A DNA stretch of 64,000 nucleotides, taken from Zoroaster sp. YZ-2022 (Eukaryota; Echinodermata; Asteroidea; Forcipulatida; Zoroasteridae). This document shows positions 47,101 through 60,433 of the stretch, piece by piece. The stretch spans positions 4,443,855 to 4,507,854 of the forward strand of contig CM055819.1 in NCBI GenBank assembly GCA_029582265.1. The letters run 5' to 3'. The position numbers and the translations under genes were made by a program. Within the stretch, counting starts at the first letter, position 1. Every line of letters begins with the position of its first letter. The notes beneath the pieces were generated by a model that was not told where the DNA came from, searched no databases, and saw only the letters and a program-made list of their open reading frames with translations.

Positions 47101-50100
47101 TAAGTTTTCCCAATACTCAATAACAAAATGTCAGAGAAATGTTACCATGAGGAAAAATATCACAAGGAAATCATCTGCAATCCGATCCATTCACACTGAT
47201 TTGCGGGTCAGAAATAATGAATGAATTTTTCAGAAATGTCTCGTTTGAGATGGAACATTGAGGGGTCAGTTTCTATGCAAATTTTTATTTTAAATGAAAT
47301 ATACATGCACTTCTTGACGTTGGACTAAGATGCCTTTGAACACAGAAACCAATAGGAACACCACGGTTCCCCTTAACTCCTTGTTTTCTTTCACGTGCAG
47401 GCTAGACCAATTAAGCTTGCTTTAATTTTTTAGGGGGGGGGGTGGTAAAATCGTATCATAAATTTACATGTACGATAATAAAAGGGGGTACATGTCCTAT
47501 TTGCCTTCCCCTCCCATCTCCTTGCCAACTCTCCAACCCTTACCAAAATAAAATCTGCCGATACCACCCACCCTAAGGATGGTAGATGAAGCAGATGAAG
47601 CAGACTAGAACACGCACTGAGGAATTCCCATTACATGAAGTTTACTGAATCACTGCATCTCTCTTAATAAATAACTCACCTTTTCCAGAGCTATTCTTGC
47701 ATGGGTTTCATACACTTCCACGGTGAAGTTGTCTCTTTTGCATTGCACCTGCGAGTAAACAAGATCAACAGCACAAGGTGTAAAATGATTTACTCTAGGA
47801 TAGTAAACAAAAATGTTATCAATCTGTCTGCGGCTTGCAAATGTTCATTTAAGTAATCTGTCACAAGTTCATATCTTTATTGATGAAATCACTTGTCATC
47901 ATGCAGTCCGTGCTCTGGTCACATCACGTTTGGACTATGCAAATTCACTTCTCCAAGGATCCTCTAGCAAAGAGATCAAACGTCTTCAACGGCTTCAAAA
48001 TCGTGCTGCAATTTTAATTTTCATGGCTAAAAAGTATGACCATGTCTCCCCTCTCCTACGACAGCTTCACTGGCTTCCCATTCGAGACTGGATTGATTTC
48101 AAAACATTGACTATTGCCTATAAATGTGTTACTGACTCTGCACCATCCCATCTCTGTGAGCTTATTATACCATACCAACCTAACCACAGTGGACTCCGTT
48201 CAAATTCTGATTCCCGGATCTTCAAAAAGCCAACTACACATTTAACTGCGGCTAACAAGGGTTTCTATACTGCTGCACCCAGCATTTGGAATGAGCTACC
48301 ATCTGGTATCCGTTATGCTTCTTCATTGAGTCAATTTAAAACATCTCTCAAGACTCATTTATTTCAGGCACTGTGTATTTTTTAATTGTACTTGCATCTC
48401 ACTGTAAAGCGCTGTGATACCGTTTGTGTAAGAGCGCTATATAAATGCCTTCATTGTATTGTAAATGTCCGGCCGTCTTAACATGACGACAGGTGATTTT
48501 ACAAGCCCTAAACTGTGATCAAGGATTTCCTGTGCTGTCTTCCTTGGGTTATTGTCCATGATTGATTGCTTACAACCAGCTATACAAACAAACAGGGGTA
48601 AACAAAAATTGTAACTTTTCTATGTAATACCTGTGCTGTGTTTCAATTGCATGTCACCTACATATTGCCCATTAACCCTCCGATAGGTTTAACACTCAAA
48701 GACACTCAAAATTTGTATGTCTCTCTTAACCCATTGACTTTGTGCAGTGCACCCAAATACATGCAAGCACATGTGGCTGTACGCGATAGGAGGTCAAACC
48801 CAAAGACACTCAAAATTTGTATGTAACTCCCAACCCATTGACTTTGTGCAGTGCACTCAAGGAGGTCAAACCAAAACCAAGTACATACACAGCTCTGTAT
48901 GACTCTGTGGTTTGACCTATTGGCAATGCAACCAAAAATACTCAAGTGAGTGTCTATGGGTGCCGTGCTGACTGGGCCAAATTTCAGCCTGGGCACAGGA
49001 GGGTTAACCCTAACTACCCCAAATCCATCAAAATCCTCCATGGGGCACTTTTTGGGAAAAATTCAGCACTGTTGGAAACTGGTAGTTTCACCTCTTCAAA
49101 TGTGCCAAAATTACTACCTGGCAAGAAGTACAGGCCATAAGTGTTGAATATGAAAGATCAACGAAAATGCATGGTGCATTTTGAAAATAAGGGCATGTTT
49201 CCAAAAGTGCACTTATGGATTTTGCGGGATTCAGGAAGGTTCCTAGCCAGAATACCTAGGGGATTAGGGTCAATCCCAATATATTACTCACACACACATC
49301 ACACATCCACACATGGATGTAAGTGGGATTGAAAAAAAACGTATGATAGGCACTGTATTGTGAACTAAAAAAGGTCCATACACGTCCTTTATAATGCAAT
49401 CTCGATCCTACATTTCAACACCAACTGTTCTCCAGCTTTGAGATTGACCACTAAGGGTGAGGTTGGTTATAAAGTTGCAGGTAATAATTAAAATGTAACC
49501 AAATATAACTAAATAAATTTATTAAATTAAAAATCTGGAGTTTCATGAAAATTATGGAGTAACTTAAACAGAGATGATATTGTGAGAAAATTAAAAGGTA
49601 GGAAAAATGTTTGCCATTATCATTAGGCATATACATGTATACTAGCACGTAGTGGTTTACCTCTATAGCCATGTTATAGCAAGGAAACTGTTTTTTATCT
49701 TGGTATTTACAATAAAATGATACACAAGGAAAGTTTCCATGGTCTGAAGTTAGTCGGAACCCGGTTTCATGGTACAATTTTCAAAATCAAAAGGTAGGAT
49801 TTCCTACAAAAGTAGGAAGAATATCATGCCTGCTTCAACATCCCCGACATACAGGGTATATACTTCACAGGTTAACAGTTGCAGGAACATGTATGCAACT
49901 TATATCCAAAATAACGTATATATTTCTCAAACCCCTTGCTTTGCAGCTCCCAGTCGTGGATTTTTGAACTTACTGTAAGATCTTGACGGATCGACTTGAG
50001 TTGCTCACACACAAATGAATAATCTTGCTTAGTCCTCCAGCGATCCTTCACCATAGCCAAGGATCTCCTGAGGACTGAAACAGGTCGTACTGTTGATGCT

Positions 50101-53100
50101 TCTGGTGCCTGGTGTCCAAAAAGAATACAGATAAATAATAAGTTGGCATTTTCCGTTTAATTTGCGAAACGTGTACACGTTTTGACACAGACCGTGTACA
50201 CGTGTAAACGATTACTGTTATCACCTATAAATGGCATGATGCAGACGGACTGTCCGTATTTACATAAAATTATCCAAAATATAGAAAAAAATAGTACAGA
50301 TGTATTAAAATTTTAACAAACGTATCCTGGGAATCGTGGTTGTACTTTGTGAAATAAAAGACCGGCCAAATATCGTGGAAATGGAAGGTTCCATTTTTTA
50401 AATGTAGGATTCGTTTACACGTTTCATGAATTTGAAAACATTTAGTGAATTTATTTTCGTGTAAACGTCCCAACCCTAGTATATCATGTCATAAAAAAAT
50501 ACCTTTTTCATTAACCCTAACCATGCTCAATGCAACAAGATGCAACAAATGTTAAAAGTTGTCGCATCTTGTTGTTCTCAGCAGAGAACAAAAGAACCAT
50601 TGTTCTAGCTGGTGGATCTTGTTGCATTGAGCAGCCTGCACACTTTTCTGTTGTTGCATTGTGCTGCATTAAGCAGGGTGTCTGTGAAAAGCCAGGTTAG
50701 GGTAAAAAAAGGAAGTTAGTGTGAAAGAATTAAGAGATGTGTGCAAAAGCATGAAAGTTTCAGCTTATTATGTTGGGTCATTAAGTTACTGGCTCTCTAG
50801 ATTGCCTAAGCCACTTTCAAATTGGCTACTTAGAAGAAAATTCCTGCTTAGCAAATTTTCTTTGAAAGCAAAATGTAGCCGACAACCAGCCAAAAGCAAT
50901 ACATATAGTGTGCATTTTTTTTTAGGCTGGTAATAAAATATACCTGCTAAGCATATATTTTCTGATTTAACAGTAAGATGGGTTTACTTACCGTAGTTAA
51001 ACGCAAGTACTGCTTGGTGATTTCTTGTGAGGCGCCCACTATTGGCTCAAGAGACCACTCTGAGTCATCTTCTCCGCTCCCTTGCTGGAAGGAGAGAAAA
51101 AGGGGGTTAAAAGATTAACTCAACGGCGCCGCGTCGTGATTTCGAACTGTTTTTTTATAGCTCTTCATGGTACCGTAACTTCGTATAATATTACCATCTT
51201 ACAGCCCAGTTACCTTTTACAAATAAATTTTCTGTTTTTGAGTAATTACCAATGGCATTTACCTCCCTTAACGGGACAATATCATCCCGATCAACAGGGC
51301 ATGGAATCGGAGTGCTATTTTTAGATTAACTCAGTGATTGAACTGACCACATGATAAGGTCATATTACCGTTGCTTCTGCATAAATGGCCCAGTAATTTT
51401 CAGTCCCTGTGTTCATCTTAAACTAGGAGACTGATTCCATGCCCTGTTGAAAGTCTGCTCTGATCATGACGATACTATCCCTTTAATACTAGGGCTACTG
51501 TCCAGTGAAACAACCTCTTTGTACGTGAATCAAAGACTTACCAAAAACCCATCAATCTGAAGCGTGAGTTTCTGCGTTCTATTTTTCTTTTTGGAAGCTG
51601 AATCTCCTAGCATGTCTTGGAAGCGAGCCGCCCGCTTCTGCATCCGCACTTCTTTGTGAGGATCATCAAGATCAAATCTTTTGGAATTTCTGAAGAAAAG
51701 AGTAAAATGAGTCATTAAAAACACTGTACAAACACCACATTTCAACCCTCTCGAAGGAATGTTCCACCAATTTTCCACACTGGTCAAAAACAGTTAACTG
51801 CCTGGTTTTGACTGCAAGAGCAAACTTGTCAACTCTTTTGTCAAGGCAACTGGTTAAAACCTGATTTGCCATACAAGCTTGAAACATACAACAAATGTTA
51901 ATTAACGGATATTAATGGATCAACTTACTGTTGTTTTCCTCTTCCCTTGGGGGTCTTCTTTCCAGGCGTTCTCTGACCTCTGCTCGTATCATTTTCCTCA
52001 TTGCCACGACCCCTACCACGACCTTTGCCCCGTCCACGACCCCTGTCTTGACCCTTCCCTCTGCCTCTCTCTTGGGACTTCTCGAGCTGCATCTCTCTCC
52101 AGTCTCCACGGAGGGGGATGTAGTCGTCCCTGTGGTCCCGGCTATGTCGGCTGTCACTGTCGCTGTCACTGGGTGGGGTGGTGGTGGGGGGGCGGGTTAA
52201 GCAATATATAAATCAGTGAGCAAACGCATTCACGAAACCTTCAGTGTTTCCCTTTACATAAAGTTTTGTGCAAAGTAATGGTAGACTACATATGAGTACA
52301 AAGTATAAACTATCTGCGTATTGGGTCTGGAAAGTAGGGACCCAACTTACAGTGAAGTCACAGATAGGATAATTTTGTGGATTTATATTGGATGCCAGGC
52401 TAGGGAAATGTATTGAGGAAGGCTCATTATATAGGCCCTTGTCCCTAAATGTACACAGGTTACAGCACATAATAAAGCATGAAATGGCTTTATCAATTTA
52501 ACAGTATCCTGGCAATGTTTATGTAGCATTCATCCCTTAATGAGTGGATCACTGTTATATAATCACACCCGATACACTATGAATGCAGACTTACAACAAG
52601 ACGCTTCTCAAATTTGAAATATTTGAATTTGAATTTTAGCTTTTAATCAATGTGGCTCTATGAACTGATTTTGTAACAACTGTACAGAGAAACGCTGCTA
52701 TACCGAAGATTATGGGACTCCCCACAAAATGTTCACTCGAGTGGACTCTCGTTCTAGTGATTCATGTCTGCAAGGCTAATATTGAACATAAACTTGAAGT
52801 CAAGGGCCATGTTCCGTTATTACTGATACCATCAAAATAAAACCTACCTGCTGTATCGCCGTCTTCTTGATCTTCTGGATGGGGGTGACCTGCTGCGTGA
52901 CCTACTCCTCGACCGACTTCTTGAGCGTGACCTCGAGTGGCTGGAAGACCGATCTCGTACAAACCCATAAATTCTCCGGCCGGAGCGTGAGTTTATGGGG
53001 GTCGCAGAGTGCCGACTGCCGTAGCTGGTGTTCTGGTTACCCTGATGATGTTGCACATGTTGGGGAGTCCTCTGCTGTTGGGGGGTCCTCTGCTGTTGGG

Positions 53101-56100
53101 GGGTCCTCTGCTGTTGGGGGGTCCTCTGCTGTTGGGGGGTCCTCTGCTGTTGGGGGGTCCTCTGCTGTTGGGGGGTCCTCTGCTGTTGGGGGGCCCTCTG
53201 CTGTTGGGGATGATGGTGGGGAGTCGTGGCTGAGGCTTCCCATCGGGATAATTTCTTACTGTTGTTCTGCATGTTTAAAAGCTCACTGAAATAGAATCCA
53301 ATGTGGTAAATGATCAAACCCGTGTGTGAATGCACACCATCGCAGAGTTGTTAACTTCGATTCTGCGGAAGATCACAGAGCTTGATTTGCATTTACTTAC
53401 TATATGCAAGGAGGCCTCTCCTTTTGGTGCCAAAAGAAGAGGCCTCCTTGCATATATTTTAAGTAAGTAAATTACCGTCAAATACGCAAAGTCTTCCGCA
53501 GAATCCGGAAGAGTTGGCAGCTCTGCCATCGTGATATTAACTGTAGACATTTAAGTCAAAATTACCGGTGGACGGTCTTGTGGGGCATGGCTTTGTGTTA
53601 CAGAACCCACCCAGGCAAATCCCTTCTTAATGAAATACAAAGACAAGGAGAGTGATTCTTACTTTGGCAGAGGCTGTTTTGTCCAGTCCTTTGTCCAGGC
53701 TGTGCCATCAGTGAAAGCTGTTGTGAGTACTTCTTTGAGTTTGGCCTCGATGGAGTCTTTATCGTTCTCGGTATCGCAGTCGGCGAAGGCTCTCTGTACA
53801 TATTCTCTGTTGGTGCAATGACAACATTTGTGATAAATAAACTAACATTGTTTCGAGTGAGCAGAGAAAAATTAAGAAGAGTGGGATTTGAAGCGGGTTA
53901 ACGTGTCGGTGCTCCACTAAATGAGCCTTCTAGCCCAATGTTGACAATATTTTGTCAATATCTCTTCTAGTGATCCCAAGACAACACCTCTTGTTGTATC
54001 GTATCATGGGACTTAATCCCTGGCTATATGGCATGATTTGGTTCAATGACTGTGGACTAGCACCCTCTGAACAAATATACTGACAAAATAGGGAGACTGC
54101 CAACATAGGGCTACATGGCTCAGTTGGTAGAGTGCCGGCATGTCAACCCAGAGGTCGCAGGTTCAAATTCCACTCAAAATTATGTATCAAGTCAGTTTCT
54201 ATTGTGGGTATATTTGATTCAGTAAACTAACAAATAGAATTGTGTTTGTTTGTTGTGGTAAGGTAGCGAGGCAAACAAAACCTAGTCAATCAATATTCTC
54301 TGAAGCGCAAATTATGTATAAAAAAACACTGACTGGTTCATAAGCAACTAGTGCATGATAAATGTACACAGGTTACAGCACAAAATAAAGCATGGAATGG
54401 CTTTATCAATTTTAGCAGTATCCTGGCAATATTTATGTAGCATTCATCCCTTAATGAGTGGATCAGTTATATAATCACACCCGATACACTATGAATGCAG
54501 ACTTATAAAATAATGAATTAATAAAAAATAAAATAAATTTAAAATATAGGATTTTAGTTTTCAATCAATGTAGTCCTTTGAACTGAATTTTTAAACAATT
54601 GTACAGAGAAATACCACTGCATAAAACGACATGTGATAGACACACATTTTTCACTATAGCCGTCACTCATTATAGCGTTTGCAAGGATAATATTGTGCAT
54701 AAACTTGGAGCCAAGGGTCATGTCCAGTATTTGTTCATTATATCAGTGCTTTGTTATGGCCACATTGGAAAGTTATACACTTACTTTAAACTCTCTGGCC
54801 AGTCGGTTTGTGATGCCGGTGTACTGCAACAACAAAAAACAGAAAAACCAAAATAATTCAGAGTTTCATTGGCAAAGTTGAAGTACCTTTTAAATATCAA
54901 TTTTATATCAAATGTGATGTGATCTGGGAAAACCCTCCACATGGTGAAATTTGTAATTTTTGTGTTTTATACATCAAATTAATCGGGACTGCATGTGCTC
55001 TTATGTGAAAGAACTCTACAATAGCGTAACTCAAGTTATAGACATTCTAGAATCATGAATAAAATAGTTTTGAAAAGAGCACATGCAGTGTCCCAATTAA
55101 TTTGATGTATAAAACACAAAAATTACAAATTTCACCATGTGGAGGGTTTCCCAGATCACATCACAAATAATTTTTTTTTTTTTTTAATGCCAAAAAAGAT
55201 GATCTGCCGGACTTTCAGGTTCCTTTTTTTACTGCATTCCATCCCGAAATTCATATCGCTTTCACATGAAGGGCTCCCTCGTTCGGGGGTTAGAGAAGGT
55301 CCCTCATTGTTTCATGTATGTGCGCTCCACATGCGTTATGCTCAGCGCGCATTCATGAACCAATGAATGAATTTTTGCCTATGAACGAGGGCCTTCAATT
55401 TGTGATGTCAATGCATAAGGTCTATTCCAACCTTGCAGCCTGAAGATCTGACGTCACACTTCAAGGCTTGTGAATTACGCCAGATACTGGCCGCAGCGGC
55501 CATGTTTTCCCACGAGATTCAACTTTGACCTTGGTTGGCAGCTAGCGCACAAGCATCGAAGCGTGACGTCAGATCTTCAGCACAACGTATCCAATGAAAT
55601 CCCTTGAATGGTGTGCCTGGAGCCTGTCTATATCCTTGATAGGATAAAGAGACCAGTCTACATACCTTGCAGCTGGGGCGGGTGGTTTGTCAGCCTCTTT
55701 GCTTGCATCATTAGCGCCGACGGATGGAGGGGAGGCACTTTGCATCCGATCACTTGGCTGTCTCATGTTGTTCTGTTGACCTTGCTGTCGATTAGGAGTC
55801 TGTCGTTGTTGCTGCTGCTGCTGCTGCTGCTGCTGTCGCAGTCTCTGCTGCTGATGCTGATGGAACTGCTGCTGTTGGTGTTGATTCTTCTGCCAGTAGG
55901 GTGTCTGTTGCTGTCGTGGAAACTGCTGGTTCCTTTGTTGTTGCTGCTGTGGTGTGTTACTTTCCATATTCGCTCCAGGACTTACACCCGTTCGCTTGCG
56001 CATGTTGAATCTAATGCCTCCTGAATCAGGCGGCTCTGCACACACAAAATATAAACGTTATCAAATTTAGTCCACTTTATCAAAAAATTTAATTGATTCT

Positions 56101-59100
56101 AGTCTTATTAATATGGTCCCGCCAAAATTAACAAGTTTTAAAAGTTACTTGTAAAAAACCCACACAATTATCAACTTTGTACAATATACTTAGGTACATA
56201 AAATTAACTAAGTGTACATGTACGTATGTACTTAACAAAATATTTGTCATTATCAAAGTACTTGAAATAGCAAAAAAGAGTACTGCGAATAGCATAAATA
56301 TTACAATAATAGTTAAATAACAAATTATCATTAGGGAAGTCTATCAATATTCTCTCCGATGCAAAAATTATGGCATTAAAAAAAACAGTGCTTCATAAAT
56401 TCCCTTTCGAGTAGTGATTAGTTCTGAAAAGAACTGGTGGTTACAACTGACGTTTCGATCAGTGTGCTCTGATCATCTTCAGGAGAATGTTTTGCTTTAA
56501 AAGTTTGCTGAAATAGAAATCTTTGTGGTAGATTGATACATGTAGATTGGGTGTTGAAACAACCCTCTCTGTATTTTTGTTTCTGCAAAATGTATTTTGG
56601 ACGAATTTATCGGAAACTTGCTGGCCAATATGATGACACAATAACTTACGTTTCAAAGATGGCCTATTCCAGTCATCAGCAGCTCTCTTTGGAGTAGTGT
56701 TCTCTCTGCTCATTGAACCAAGGTAGCCATACCCAGAAGTAATGCCCTCAGGCCCACCCCTCTCACCCTGCCCTGGCCCACCAGAGCCTGCAGCCCCTGC
56801 ACCACCCTGTGACTTAGCTCCGCCGTTATTACCTTGATCTTTGTCACCCGGTGTTTCGCCTAAGTTGCTGGGTGGCACAGGGGGAGGTGGGGGTTGGCGG
56901 GGTGGAGGTGTTTGGGGAGGGGGTATACCTGGTGGGAATGGCGGGCCCCGGGGTGGTGGGTGGTTTGGGAAGCCACCGGGTGGCATCCCCTGTGGGTACT
57001 GCTGATACATATCCTGTTACAAACACATGCAAAATACACCAAGTTAGATACACTGTGTTGGATAGCGCTTTATGTTTATGTAGCATTCATCCCTTAACCC
57101 TAACTCCCTAGACAACAAAGGCAGTTAGAGGATTTTGAAGGATTTTTATTGTTCAGTAATAATGCTTAGGGAGTTAGGGTTAATGAGTGGATCACTGGTT
57201 ATATAATCACACCCGATACACTATGAATACAGACAACTCTAAAATGATATTGAATCCAAAAGTGTATTTGAGCTTTAAACGTGATTTTATAACGCATGAA
57301 TTGTTCAGTTTGTCAAAAATTTGACTAACAATAGTGGCTGTGCCAAACCCAACATGTTCACTGTGCATACATAAAACATGTACTCAAGAGATTATTTGCA
57401 TAATATTATGCGCATATTTGTACTTGGTCAAAGGACAGGTGTGTACCTGGATTAGTCATTCTATATTTTCATTAAAACTCCCTAGGCCCATTTGCTTACG
57501 CATAACCTGAATCCTCCAAAATCCTTCAGTAGCAAAGCAAGCACATGACATGTATGCCTAAATCTGTTTCTAGTTTGTGATACATGTACATGGCCAGGGA
57601 CCCTCCCTGCACGCATGGAGTAATAAACAGTGTCCACTGACCCAAGCACTGACCTTGCAATCACTACAACAAACATGGATGTACATGTACCATGGAAAGG
57701 CAAGTATGCCTAATAACCTCAATCCTCAAAAATCCTTCTCTTCAGCAAAGAGCATGTAGCATGTAACCTTAATCCTTCAAAATCCTTCACTTTGGCAAAG
57801 AGGATTTTGGAGGATTTGGGAAGGTTACGGTTAATCATTTATTAACCCTCCTACAATCAGTGCAATTTTTGAAACCCATTCTGGTCACTCCAAGCTGTTG
57901 CAGTTGTTGCCAGTGGCCTCATATGGTTACCCTCTCTTTGCACTGTCACACCACTGAGATTGCAGGGTAAAGTGGTCTCCCATTGATACATTGCAGGCCA
58001 TACTAATATGTCCATGTATTTTGGCTGTAAACACACCTATACAAAACCACAAAGACTGTGGTTTGTAATGGCCTTCAGTGTGTTTTGAGTATGTAATCGG
58101 AGATGGTCTTATTTACAGTGGCCTTAGGTGGCACTGGGTTGATTTTGTAAGATTACTTGGAAAAGACAACAGTGGCTTGTATGCTTTAAAGGTTGGTAAA
58201 GAACATATTGGAAATTTAGTGGATCGGAGTGGCCTCCATGTGAAGTAGGGTTAATCGAGTATGGATGCATTTACAGACAGCTTACCATAAATGTATACTG
58301 CGTTTAATTTGTGAATGCATTTAATTTGTGACTGACAAAGCTTACCTGTCCTGGTGGGAATCTTGGCATCATCCCATACTGATCCATGGGTGGAGTCATC
58401 CCGAAGCCATACCCAAACTGAGATGGATTCATACCTGCATACTGACTACAATAGTTGGCTGGGGGAAGTAATAATAATTTTAAAAATTAAGAAACGCAAT
58501 TGCTATGAGAACAGTGGGGTTTTTTAATGGGTAAAAGGAAAATGTCTCCGACTTAATGATTTTTTTAATATCATAAACGGTTAATGTATTTCTTTACATG
58601 ACCTAAGGTGTAAACCACAGATGAATATAATTCATCAACGGACAGCAATTATTCCAAAATGATGCTAAGAGACTGTGATATTGATAGTGACTAAAACAAT
58701 GGTCACATGAGTCACAAGCCCAGTGTTGTGTACATATGCCTCATTGGATGTTACTGGTGCATTTGCATACAAAAGGTACAACTTACAAGCATGTCATCCA
58801 GTCCTTAGAGGTTTGGTGAAATCAAAATTCCCAACAAACACTTCATATCTTAACAACGTAGGTACAATGAAGGTCTGTCAGTAATGGAAATCCTAACATA
58901 TTACACCTTCAAATTGAATAGTTCAGATGTTTGTATCGAACAGTGGAGCTGGTTAGATCAGTCTCTGGAAAACCTACAAGACGCAAACCATTTTGATAAG
59001 ACATTGACAGTACGATCAGTGTTCAGAATGCACAAGTCACCAAGAGCAATACAGCATACATGTACATGTTGCATATTTTAAGTTTTGAAATCGAATGCAT

Positions 59101-60398
59101 TTGTACATGGTGGTGCATGACATTCACAAGCATATGCTGCTCGGTGATGTGTATAACAATCACTGTACTTTATAAGGGTGGTGAAAAACAGTGACAAAAT
59201 ATCACAATTTTCTCTAATTGAAAATAAATTTTGGAGAAACAAAATCACAAGGATTGTTTCAACACCCAATCTATCTACCACGAGATTTCTATTTCAGCAA
59301 ACCATTAACACTTCACTTGGTTCTGCATGTATGCCCACAGAGGACAACCAATCTACCACAAGATTCCTATTTCAGTAATTGGTTTTACATGTACGCCCAC
59401 AGTGAACACCTAATCTATCAATCTACCACAAGATTTCTATGTGTGCAATTGGTTCTACATGTAAGCCCACGGAGAATAGGCAATCTATCAATCTATTAAT
59501 CTACAACATTTTTATTTCCAACTGGTTCTACATGAGAACACCAGATCTCTATTTCCAAACCTACATGTACCATTGGTTCACACACGTATGCTCACAGAGA
59601 ATCAGTGAATATGACATGTACAGTTCTTATTAAGTAAAGACTATGGAAAGAATGTCGTATCCAACTGCCACTTTTTAAGGGTTTTTGAGGAATTTTTTTG
59701 AAACCACTAACCAGTTAAAAAATGATTATATCAATTTTGGGGGTGCAGAAAGTGAAAACTATCTTTAAAATCCACTTTTTATGATGGTTTTCGGACTTTA
59801 TTTCCCTTCTTAAAAAATCCTCCCTTCAGAAAATAGAAGAATCCTGTTATAGTTGCCACTGTGCATGTACAATGACCGTGTTGGTCACTAACGGGGGAGT
59901 TGACAAGATCAGACTGACATGACTGAGAAAGTCATTGTATACCAAAAATGCCTGATTTTTCATGAAATAAATATCCTGGAAAAATTTGTATATTTGTAAA
60001 AAGTATATGTCCATCATCATCCGTATGTTCTCCACCTTATTGGGTAGGTAAGATTACATTATTGCTTATACTGAATGATAAAAAGTGGCGGTTGAATACC
60101 TACCACATTCAACCTAAGACTATTTGCGGTGATACCATGTAGAAATTCTCTTTTGACTAGTCTTCATTTTCCTGAAGACGATCAGAATATACTGATTGAA
60201 ACATCAAGTTGTAACCAACCAGTTCTTTCAGAACTACTTACTACTTATCCTTTTCACCATGCAAAGCTAAGTCTAACTTAGTTCTTGTTTTCTGCCTGTG
60301 TGTGGGGTCAACCTACCATATTGCATTTGCATTTGTTGCATCTGCATCTGTTGTTGTATTTGCAACTGCTGCTGCTGCTCATCTGGAGTTGTGTCTTG

Positions 60399-60433
<35 letters not shown>

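Noticed and set aside
47813..48385. Independent protein-coding gene antisense in LENG8
   Set aside because: The protein is only the C-terminal end of a LINE reverse transcriptase, with a LINE-type 3' tail.
53009..53289. Plus-strand ORFs opposite the LENG8 repeat exon
   Set aside because: They are the antisense shadow of the 18 bp coding minisatellite. The minus-strand frame has consensus splice sites and the RS region.
54108..54180. Functional tRNA gene
   Set aside because: The anticodon and acceptor stems pair poorly, and the context is a repeat-rich intron.
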